From NCBI GenBank assembly GCA_021307315.1, contig JAJSPD010000003.1:806001-870000 (forward strand): 64,000 nucleotides of DNA. The letters are read 5' to 3'. Below, one piece after another: positions 48,569 to 57,806 of this stretch (position 1 is its first letter; every line of letters begins with the position of its first letter). The position numbers and the translations under genes are program-made. The DNA is from Bisporella sp. PMI_857 (taxonomy: Eukaryota; Ascomycota; Leotiomycetes; Helotiales; Helotiaceae). The notes under the pieces were generated by a model. The model worked only from the letters and a program-made list of their open reading frames with translations, was not told the DNA's origin and did not search any database.

Positions 48569-49440
48569 TTAGAAAGGTACGTCCATATCTTCCACGCTCT
48601 CTTCCTCTTCTTTCTTCTCCGCAAGGCAGTCCCTCAGGAATCCAACCAGCACGCCTCCCATCTCCTTTCCTACAGGCACAAAATGACCACCCGGATGATG
48701 TATCACCTTCCCATCCTCACATCCATTTGCCAGCGCAAGACTTCGGTTTTCTTCCACCACGCTATCCAAACTCCCAATAAAATGCAACGTCTCGCAATTT
48801 ATCTTTGGCTGATAGAACGACTTATACAAAACATTCGGCGTTGCGAACCCGCTATACATGACTGCAAACTTCAATCCCTCTGGATGCAGCGCTGGTAAAT
48901 CCACCCAAGACTTCGGAAATGGAAAAACGTCTCTATTCTTCTCTGTCTGCTTCTCAAACGCCTCCCGTCGTCCAGGCTGCAGCAATGCCGCGACGAATCC
49001 CGCCGCCGCGGCGCCCTGCGAGAATCCAACCACCCCATCTATGCCCCCCATCTCCCGTATCGCATCGCCGATTTTATCAAGACCTTCTTCTAGACCAAGG
49101 TATTTGTCGCCGCCCGTCTCCCGCTTCCACCAGCCCCACGCATCCGTCTCATTGCTTTCCTCGCCGACGTACCCGGGGATGTCGGCGGGGAGCAGACGTA
49201 TTGGCGCTGTGGGGTAGGAGAGTGTGGGCACCAGAGGTTTGAGAGATTTGATTAGAAGTTTTTCGAGGGAGCGGGTTTTCGCGTGAAAGAGCGGCCCGGA
49301 TTGTGTGTAGCCTGTTGTTGCATCAGTGCGTATTCACTGCGAGGACAACTAGGATTTAGTGGTGACGACGTACCGTGCAGCATTAGAATCTTGAGCTTTT
49401 GCGGTTCTGGCGCCTTGCTTACGCCATTGGTTTGTGCCAT
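48569..49440 (-). CDS. FSH1-family serine hydrolase
   Basis: Two exons, 49440-49374 and 49311-48569, give 269 residues, joined at G|GYTQSG. An in-frame ATG at 49533 would add 31 residues rich in Arg/Ser/Pro that resemble a mitochondrial presequence (MLSRILPSSSRLVPQFFRP), giving 300. The alpha/beta-hydrolase fold shows KILMLHGYTQSG at the start, the nucleophile elbow VGFSQGAA, the acid region FIGSLDSVV and the catalytic His in HHPGGHFVP. This is the FSH1/ovarian-tumour-suppressor OVCA2 family, also found as the extra domain in some fungal dihydrofolate reductases. The substrate is unknown. Two starts could mean two cellular locations, which is inference. Confidence 0.88.
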
Positions 49441-49533
49441 GTGGGGGCTTGAGAAGGGCGGATATGGGTGTACTGAAGGACGGAAGAATTGTGGTACAAG
49501 ACGGGAAGATGAAGGGAGTATTCTGGAGAGCAT

Positions 49534-50552
49534 GCGAAGGGTGATGTTCAGCAATGAAGGATTTCCGTAGTAATTGCAAAAGTCGCCTAACAATGACTCG
49601 GCTGGTAATGAGTACCTTAGCCGGGTCGGGCCGGTTGGATCTACTGAAAGAAGTTGCCGTTCAGCACCCGAAGCTGGTCTCAACTCTAAACCTTACGACG
49701 TGAATAGGCTGTGGTCTCCGCAAGCACGAGCAACAAGTATACTTCTATTCTTTACTTACTTTGCGAGTTGGATTTATCGAGGGAATGAGCAAGACGATAC
49801 TGTATTTTTGTATTTTTATCTGAATTGGGTTTCAACGACGGGATTGGGATATGTATCTGGGAAGCATAGCAAGCGGTGGGATATGGAAGGAACTTTTGCC
49901 ATTGGAGCGTATGATATTGATAAATTCGATTGTTTTCTTCACCTCTCACTTTTTCCTTCGTTCTCTGCATTTGAACGAGATATACCATGGCTCCTTGTAA
50001 GTCCTGGGATTTCAATAGCTCGCGCTTGCCTTGTACAGAACTTTGATTTTTAGGGAGGAATTATTATCGATGTTGTATTATACCATTACGCATGAGGGTG
50101 ATTACGGATCATGTTGCGCTAAGACTGAGACGGGCTGATACGACTCGATACAAGGTGTTTCGAAAAATAAGCAGCTCAAGTTGCGTTCTTATAACGAAGT
50201 AGCGTTGAGTCTTAAGTTTTAGGCTTTTAACTAATATCCACTTGCAAATTACCGCCTCTACATTCGAATTAAGGTAGCGATGGTGCCAGCTCAATGCCTT
50301 AGCAGCCTGAGAGAGATTGGTAAGATGGATAGAGTGCTAAAAAGCTTATTTACTTTGGTGCAACTGATTGGTATCAATGGTTACTGTTTTGTTGCATGGA
50401 TTCGTTATTGTGTCTTTCATGTGGGTACCTTCACCGATGGACTCCTATCTGATTACTTGCATTCACAAGGCCCGAACAGTCAACGCAATTGGAGCAGTTT
50501 ACACAGTTAGTACGGTTTATGCATATCGAGCAGTTGCGGCAGTTGGTGCAGT
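49534..50552. other. Intergenic with a degenerate AACTGC repeat
   Basis: No supported gene. At about 50474-50552, just past the stop of the next minus-strand gene, the minus strand carries repeated AACTGCNNN units that continue its Cys-rich 3' end in another frame. Confidence 0.45.
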
Positions 50553-51934
50553 TCACGCAGCCCTGGCGTTTGAGCGGCCACCACAACCCGCACAACCAGA
50601 GCAATTTCTGTTGCTTCCGCCTCCAGCTGTGACATAATGTTAGTGGATACGAAGTTTCTAGGGGATGGCGTCCACTTCTCTTACAACTATAGGCATATGC
50701 GACGCTTGATGATGATGAGCTCTGTGCGTATGGTGGCGATACCGAGCTAAAGCTGAAGCTGTACGGATTGCCCCAGGCTGCGGCTACTGCGGTGCCGTAC
50801 GTGTTACCATACATCCCGGAGTTGTAATATTGTTGTTTTTGATTGTTCATTTCTCTCCAATATGCCTGTTGTCGCTCAACCTTTATCGCATATGCTTCCT
50901 CTTCCCTACTCTGCCTTTCCCGAGCAGCTTGCCGACGTTCCTCTTCTTCTTTCCGTTCCCTGTCACGGGCAGCTTGACAACGCTCTTCCTCTTCCCTTCT
51001 TTCTCTATCACGGGCAGCTTGACGCCGTTCCTCCCACCCTTCTTCAAGCTGGTGCCTATGGCGTTCTTCCTGTAGCCTGCGCTCCTTCTCTTTCTCTTTC
51101 TTCTCCTTCGCAAGTATAATCTTCTCCCGCTCTAGTGCTGCTCTCTCTTCATCTCTTTTTATCATTTCGGCAGCACACTCAGCGTCTCGATCCTTGATCA
51201 ACTTTTCTAGCTGGCGCATCCGATCCTTGTGAAGCTTCTCCTGGCTGACATGAAGCTTGCGCTGATCACGCTCTAACTTCTCGATTTGCCGTGCATAGTC
51301 ATCCTGTAAGGCCTTTATTTCTTCGGCGGCTTGCTGATCACGCGTCTGCATAGCCTTTTCCCACTCCTGATTAAGAGCCTTGCGCTCGGCCACTGCTCTG
51401 GCTTTCTCAACTGCTAGTTCGCGATCCAGTTCCTGACCAGCCGAAGTCTGATCGAGGCCCTTCTTTTTATTGACCATTTCATCTTGGAGGCTGAGTGTGA
51501 CTTGCTTACCATCACCAGCTAGCTCATGCACAATGTTGTGGGCTTTCGGTTGTATTGTAATATCGTCGAACACTGCTGCTCTTCGCAATCATCAAACCCC
51601 CAAAATTATCGTCATCGATAAGCTGTTGCTCGCGTGATTTAGCTTTCTCGATTTCTGTCTTATCCCACGTTGTGGTCGCCAAGATCACTCTTTTCAGAGC
51701 ATCTGGTCCACATAATTGCCTGACGCCATAGCTAGTTGCGCCACTGCTAACAGCTAGCGCTTGCATTGTTTCCTGATAGATAGGACCGTCTGGTACTGGC
51801 AGATATTCAGAATATAAACTTCTCAAGGTCACTTCGCTCTTGCTACTAAAGATCAAGGAATGGGCAATTATCATCCGCTGATGTGGTTTATTATACCCGA
51901 TGTTATCAATTGGTATTATATTCCCTGTATGCAA
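50553..51934 (-). pseudogene. Decayed P-loop GTPase-like / coiled-coil gene
   Basis: The upper part (51934 to about 51550) has VRQLCGPDALKRVILATTTWDKTE and KSREQQLIDDDNFGGLM, the distal G-domain blocks (TTxWD, RExxL) of the fungal AIG1-like GTPase family. No P-loop was found upstream, so the N-terminus is missing. Near 51550 the frame must shift by one base to continue as AHNIVHELAGDGKQVTLSLQDEMV...TSAGQEL. About 180 residues of highly charged coiled coil follow, with repeats close to RRQAARDRERREEEE. An intron at 50684-50627 (GTAAGA...CACAG) fits, ending in GGGSNRNCSGCAGCGG and a stop at 50553. Unspliced, the frame runs on to 50431 through NC-type repeats (CVNCTNCRNCSIC). Absence of the P-loop plus the frameshift argue for a pseudogene. 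An assembly error at the shift cannot be excluded. Confidence 0.55.
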
Positions 51935-52715
51935 TTATACAGGCGCCTCGCCAACCATCGTCATAAACCAAGTTGAAGTTTCGTCTCGCAGGAAGGAATA
52001 TCGAATGGCTCATAGCTAAAATGAAGATTTTTCAGATGACTGAGAGAAAAGAAGCATTATTTCTGTCGAAAGATGAGGCTCCTTCAGAGGAGGACCCAAC
52101 AAGATTCGAGATCTGATATGTTGAGTCTGGTCGGAGGTGATTAATAAACTTCGGATATGACTAGCGAAGAGTAAACTTCTTAAAACAAATTGATATAGTT
52201 GGATCTAGATAACTGGATTAGAGGAGTTTGTAAATTAGAATCTTTGAAGTACGGTAAACTCTCTTGATGGCGAACATCTTTAATCGATTAGCAAGTGGTG
52301 ATCGTGGAAATGAAACGGTGATCTTGTCTGTTTTATTGTTATGCTTTCGTCGCCCTCTCTGTTTTGTCCCACTTCCCTAAACGGGACCTGTATTCAACTT
52401 GCAGACTTCCTCAACTGCTGGCCAGCAGCATTATGAGGGCTACTATGAGTCACCTATCTTTTCTCACCTTCTCCCGCCTTCTTTGTGCAATCTGTCCTCA
52501 TGTTCTCGATATACCCACCTCCCTCTGCCGCCTCTCTCCCACGTTCCTTCTCTACTCGCCTTTTACCGTCCTTCATAACTTATAAGGGCTTTCACTTAAA
52601 GGAATCTTAGTTAACCATTTTTATAACATGCGGTATAGATTGTGATTACCAGGGGCAGCAAAAGTTTAGCGTAAAGATAACAGAAAGTCACATTTTCCCA
52701 TATCAATAAGCTTGC
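51935..52715. other. Intergenic
   Basis: Searched for the missing GTPase P-loop on the minus strand and did not find it. AT-rich, with a CT-rich stretch near 52340-52590. No gene. Confidence 0.4.
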
Positions 52716-53206
52716 TCATCTGTCAACCTTAATTCCCAAGCCATAATACACAGCCTCGAAACAACTAGGGCTAATGGTGGCAGCTCCAGTCATGCCACAT
52801 GGGTACTTACGCCCAGCGGAATGAGGTTCATCTCCTTGGCCGATGTTTAGAGATCCAAAATGGCCTATAATAGCCAGGTAAGTGCCTCGCGGATATTTTT
52901 GTCCAGGAGAAAGCTTAAGTTTTAGGCTGGCTTCGCAATTACTTTCTACTACATCCTCTGCATGCCACATAACTCGACCAGGAACAAGGAGCTTCCTGTG
53001 TTGTACTTGATGATTCCAGGTGGCACTTCTTTCATATCTAATACAGCTGGTGGGGTTCCCGATGCTCGATAGTCGATGCTATTGAATGTGCCTATTCCCA
53101 AATCTTCTATGGGCCTCAAATTCCTGATTGTTGATATAGCATTGACATTATGACAAAGTGCTAATATACAAAGCAAGATATTTCTGGTAAAGTTAGCAAA
53201 AAGCAT
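52716..53206 (-). pseudogene. Secreted-protein-like gene with a frame break
   Basis: The frame from 53206 starts with a good signal peptide (MLFANFTRNILLCILALCHNVNA) and continues to NTGSSLFLV, where it soon hits a stop. From about 52990 a second frame continues sensibly as LLVPGRVMWHAEDVVESNCEASLKLKLSPGQKYPRG...GHFGSLNIGQG...KYPCGMTG and ends IKVDR. Together they would make a secreted protein of about 160 residues. A CAACACAG acceptor-like site lies near the junction, but no good donor was found, so I favour a one-base frameshift. I do not recognise the family. Alternatively, these are two exons of a live gene whose intron I failed to see. Confidence 0.4.
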
Positions 53207-54001
53207 AATGGCAGATATCTAGTTTGCAGCCCCGTCTAAAGGCTTTGTTAAAATTTATCGAGCTGGATGTCGAGGAAAAAATTTGTGCAAGTAATATGAA
53301 TAAGAATGGCTTGAGGTAATGACAAGAAATAATTGGAATGGTGTAACTGAAGCTGCTATACAAGTGATTTAACTGAATGAATATTAGACGACTACTATAG
53401 TGGCATTATGAATGATTCATACGTTACTGAAGAAGGAAGGTGAGATGTTAATTTGAATTATTTATTGCAATAGCCAACAAGGAGGAGGCTAAGGCAAGTA
53501 TTCCTACAGGAGAGCCTTGAATTCACTCCCATAACACTACGCTATGTATAAAGAGGCTTCTATTGTGGTCGGATCTTTTTTTTGCGGCAAAGGAATAACT
53601 GTTGGTATTTCAGAGACTTTCAATTCGTTATTTAGAAACTCCAACATTTCGTAGACCGATGTTAGTATAGATCCATGCAAATCACCCCTGTAGACCACTA
53701 TATATAGATATATTCGTAAGGGCCGTAGAGTCCTGCCCATAGTAACTAATATAGACTGACTCCTCTTTTAATATTTACCTTGTCGTGCACAAATCAATGA
53801 AGTACCTCGCAATTATCTAACTGGTTGGACCCCTAAAAAACCAACACCTCTTTCCCAGCCTTGGTATCATGTATTTCCGGAACGCCACGTCACATGATTC
53901 TTATCGCCTGCTCGACAACTTCGCCTTAACATTGTGAACTCTAAATCTCGTTCTCTATTACTCAAAAGCTGCCTCGTAACTCACTATTCAACTCTAACAC
54001 A
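53207..54001. other. Intergenic
   Basis: No supported gene. A minus-strand frame at 53537-53740 has no family or splice context. Confidence 0.45.
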
Positions 54002-54967
54002 ATGGCTCCTATGGTTTGCAGGCTTAAATACCGCAAAGGCGAACCTCTTGGTCTCTCAATCTATCCAGGACCAACCTTCATGTCACTCTCATTTGACATC
54101 CGCGAGAAAATCTACCAACTACTTTTAATATCATCTGAACCTATCATCGTCAATCCCAAACCGCTAAATATAGCATCTCGAGAAAGTTTCACAGGTTTAC
54201 GCCTTCTCACATTCGAACTCTTTGCGGTTAACAAAGCCATTTCTGCCGAGGCCGCAGCGGTTTTCTATCACCGAAACACATTCAAGTTTTTGATGAAGCT
54301 AGACCGGCAATATCGTCCTGGATATAACCGCCCTTCATTCAATCCATGGGGCATTCTTTATTCCTTTCTTTACGTGATTGGAGATGTAAACCGAGCATAT
54401 TTACGGTTTCTCGAGTTAGAAATTTCGCAACCAAAATCAGTTGCCAAGGAGCTTAATGGAACTATTTCATCTTTAAAAAATGGCTCACATTGGGTACGTA
54501 AAGTACACGCGCGAGATCAATATCCTCGTCTTTACCCTTGTGCACAATACGATCAGTATCAAGGGCCAACAGTGGAATATATTTCTCCTGCGATCGAAGC
54601 TGTTTTCCGACTGCTAGGTTCCGAGCGACAACAATTACAATTGTTACTAAAAACGGAAATGAATAACTTGCCCGAAAACAGAGTGTTGCCTCACAATGGC
54701 TATCGGATTGGATGGAGCAACGAAATTCCTGATTACATAGAACAAATGAAAAAGCGATTCACGACTTCTTTAAGAGACGAAGCTCAGGTTGAAGTTTTAT
54801 GGGAAGTACCGTACTTTAAATCATACTTTGTATCGAAAATGAAAACGATTAAAAATGATGGCTGGGAAGTTTTGGAAATACTTGATGTCTTTGGGCCACT
54901 TAAGCTACGAATTATGGAACCAGAAGTTCTTGTAACGCTTCGAAGAAATGGCAAATGCAAATTCTGA
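54002..54967 (+). CDS. Fungal F-box-like / 2EXR-type protein
   Basis: Single exon, 321 residues. The N-terminal FMSLSFDIREKIYQLLLISSEPIIV block is the F-box-like/2EXR motif (LPxEIRxxIYxxLL) of a family strongly expanded in filamentous ascomycetes. LLTFELFAVNKAISAEAAAVFYHRNTFKF matches its second conserved block (LLxVNKxIxxEAxxVFYxxNxF). The remaining ~200 residues are divergent, as usual. Family members are presumed to be ubiquitin-ligase adaptors or recognition proteins, but few have been studied. Codon use is AT-rich compared with the housekeeping genes in the window. The frame is intact, with a plausible start (ACACAATGGC). Confidence 0.78.
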   Translation: MAPMVCRLKYRKGEPLGLSIYPGPTFMSLSFDIREKIYQLLLISSEPIIVNPKPLNIASRESFTGLRLLTFELFAVNKAISAEAAAVFYHRNTFKFLMKLDRQYRPGYNRPSFNPWGILYSFLYVIGDVNRAYLRFLELEISQPKSVAKELNGTISSLKNGSHWVRKVHARDQYPRLYPCAQYDQYQGPTVEYISPAIEAVFRLLGSERQQLQLLLKTEMNNLPENRVLPHNGYRIGWSNEIPDYIEQMKKRFTTSLRDEAQVEVLWEVPYFKSYFVSKMKTIKNDGWEVLEILDVFGPLKLRIMEPEVLVTLRRNGKCKF

Positions 54968-56337
54968 GTATGATCTCGAGCTGAAGTGGAAATAATCTAA
55001 GCATTCTATTCCTCTGTTTGTCCTAGCATCCATTCGTAAGTCACATATTGGCCAAGGCCCACTAGTTAGTTCCTGTAATTGCTCCCTCCAGGCCAGCAAA
55101 GTCGAACTCGCCCCAGGTTGGCTACGAACCTCTAAGTAGCTATAACTGCACTGGGGGGATAGGACACCTTTGGGCCGGCGGAAGCAGAGTTTTCACGAAG
55201 AGCAGGAGGGCTCCGCTCAGGGAGGTCTTGGTTGTTCTCAACTCCTGAATATAAAATACTAGCCTAACGATAACCTCGCCGGCCAAGTGTTCAACCTTGT
55301 CCTTAAACCCACTTGTTCGTGTCGTCGCCTTCAGTTTTCTTAATAACATTCACAACTCAGAAGCTGACCACGTACTCTTCGTCAATCTTCCTCCTTGGGT
55401 ACCGTCTTGGTGGTCGCATAGACCTTCTCCATTGTTAGGCACATAGGCGTATTGGGGGGATCCGCGTTACAGCTGCTCAGCAGCATCAAAGTTCTAGAGG
55501 GCGATGGCGGATTCTGGTTTGGGGCTTGCCCCGCACCTTGCTGGCGTGGTGTTCTCAGCGGTGTGGCCGATCAAGGGAGCCTGGTAAAAGTAAAAGGATT
55601 TAGGTAAAAGGGCTGAAATTCGGATAAAAAAGAGCGCCGAGCATGGAGCGTCCCAAAGTGGAGAGTAGCTAGGTTGTTTGAAAAGGAAGAAGAGAGAGTG
55701 AGGAAGGAGCGAGGGATGGCGAGACGCGACTTCTTTACCCCAAATGCAGCGGTCACAGTTTCCGCATGTAGACTTGCTGTCTGATTTATTACTATTTTAA
55801 CATTAATTAAATAAAATCAAAAAAGCATTTTAGTACTGTACAGCCTAATTATATTATTAAAATATTTTGATTTACGAGTTTCAATAGTAGTTATAGGATA
55901 AAGTTATTTGAAGAAAAAAAAAGGCAGTAGAAAAAGTGACTTTTGGTGTAAAATCGCAAAACAACAAGTACTTCTGGGTTGAATATACGTTCAATTCTCA
56001 GGACGCACCTCGCCGACACTCGCCCATTCATATCCTGTCAATGCATGGCTCTAGTTTCTGGCTTAGTCAGACTTAAAGCTGTGCGATCATTTGGCTTTGT
56101 GGCGAAGAGTGCATGGTAGTATTATATTGTGGCACAGCATCCCGATGTAACTGCGCGGCAGAGTATGGTGGTGGCGAGGCATACCCATGGCAGCAGTGTT
56201 AAAGGTGCAACGGTTAATAATTGAGATTCCTACATCCGCAGACCTAACAATCCTTTCAATTTATTGCATTTGCCTATTAGAAAGAATGACCTTCATGTCT
56301 TGTGGTCATTTGCCGAAAAGGAAAAAAAGAGGCTCTA
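54968..56337. other. Gene-poor region, partly AT-rich
   Basis: 55140-55760 is comparatively GC-rich and contains interrupted frames on the minus strand, possibly an old decayed sequence that I could not identify. 55760-55930 is extremely AT-rich. No transposon ends were recognised. Confidence 0.4.
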
Positions 56338-56531
56338 GGAGGATTAAACTTAAGGTTGCTCAGGATTTAAAGATAAGGTTATTGATCGCGGGTGGGGCGA
56401 TATGGATCATTGTAGTGAAGATTTCAAGATAAGAATAAGGTTAGTTATCACAGTTGGCGACGGATAGGGATTGTTGGGCGATGATCTCAGGATTAAAGGA
56501 TAATGTTATTCATCACAGTCGAGCATAGGGA
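56338..56531. repeat. Degenerate tandem repeat, about 63-base period
   Basis: Words such as CAGGATTNAAAGATAAGG, GTTATTNATC and GGCGATA recur in the same order near 56361, 56424 and 56488, giving almost three diverged copies. They lie about 250 bases upstream of the secreted-protein gene. No coding role is apparent. Confidence 0.5.
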
Positions 56532-56765
56532 ACTTTTTCCGCAGTGATTTCTTCTTCCTTTGAAGCCTGATTCTTAGAATGAGATGTGCTTAAATATGTA
56601 CTATATATCTCCTGTTCCTGTGCTTCATTCTTCCACAACACCAGCAAACAGCACCAATTCACAACTCTATTAAACTTATCAAAAAAGTGCAGCTTCTTTC
56701 CCTACTTTCCATACAACTAGAACCAGATACTATCACCACTATACAGTAACCTAAACAATAACACA

Positions 56766-57473
56766 ATGCGCTCTACCACACTCCTTGTTCTTGCTCTAGC
56801 AGTCACAAACCCTCTTGTTAGTGCTCGGCCAGTAGCAGCACCACCAAAAAGTTTGTGGAATAAAGTCCAGGACACCGTCACCGGCCCAAAGGGAACCCTT
56901 GTGTAGGTGATCACAAAGCTCTTACGCTCTCCAAATTCACAAAGCAGATGATTAATACTTTCTACCCTTAGCACCAAAACATGTGGTCTCGGTTTTGCTC
57001 TAGTTGCAGGAGCCTGCGTGGCAGTCAACACTTTCCCTAGTAACCCTGGAAAGACAGTCGCTGCTGGAGCTGTTGGCTTGACCGCACTCATTCCTAATGC
57101 TCAGGGTGTCGCCAAAGAATGGGCCGATTACGGCAAGAACAAGCAAAAGGAGGATATGAAGAAGGCATGGCCGGATGCGAAGCAGCAGGCAGCTGCGATC
57201 AAGGCCAAACCCGCTCTGGATGACATCAAAAACGAGAATCATAAACCCCTGAAGCATGTCGAGAATGCACCCACGGGTGACGCTAAGCTCAAGGATATAA
57301 AGAAGGAGGATATCAAGGACGTTAGCGGGCGCCCGGCCATGTTGAACGAATTGAAAAACAACAAGCCGCAGCTTAAGCCTGTCGCAAATCCAGGTTCCGA
57401 TGCCCCAAGGCTCAACAAAGCCTATGACATCAAGCAGAAGCAGAAACAAAGCCACAAACTTGTTGGGTATTGA
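56766..57473 (+). CDS. Lysine-rich secreted protein, unknown
   Basis: Two exons, 56766-56902 and 56972-57473, give 212 residues, joined through GT|C (Val). A signal peptide is clear (MRSTTLLVLALAVTNPLVSA, cut near residue 20). A hydrophobic Gly/Ala-rich segment follows, with CGLGFALVAGACVAV and TVAAGAVGLTALIP. These could be one or two membrane helices, or a pore-like hairpin. The second half is very Lys/Asp-rich and repetitive in character (KAKPALDDIKNENHKPLKHVE, AKLKDIKKEDIKD), probably disordered. Two Cys flank the hydrophobic segment. I do not recognise the family. A small secreted or surface protein is all that can be said. A TATATA sequence lies about 160 bases upstream. Confidence 0.7.
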
Positions 57474-57671
57474 TTATTAAAAGGGGATTTGTTCGGAGGA
57501 AAAAGCAGGAGTTAGGGAGCTTATTATTGAGGCGCCTGGCGTTTGGAATTTGGAATTTGGATCAAGTTATTTCTTTTTGGGTTAGGTTTTAAGGGTTGCT
57601 TTGTAACCAAAAAAAGCAAGGAGGTACTTCTCAGCACAAAAGAATGGAACATTTGTACTACGGTTTCTTCT

Positions 57672-57696
57672 TCTCTCTTTCTCTCTCTCTCTCTCT
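57672..57696. repeat. CT dinucleotide microsatellite
   Basis: A mostly uninterrupted CT run in the 3' region between the secreted-protein gene and the RCC1 pseudogene. Confidence 0.8.
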
Positions 57697-57806
57697 AGAG
57701 CATGCCTGATGCATATGATGGGGAAATTTTCTAAATTCGTAGCGATTCATGGTCGAAAAGCATTGCGCTCGCATCACATACGCACCGCGCCTTCATCTGC
57801 CAGGCT

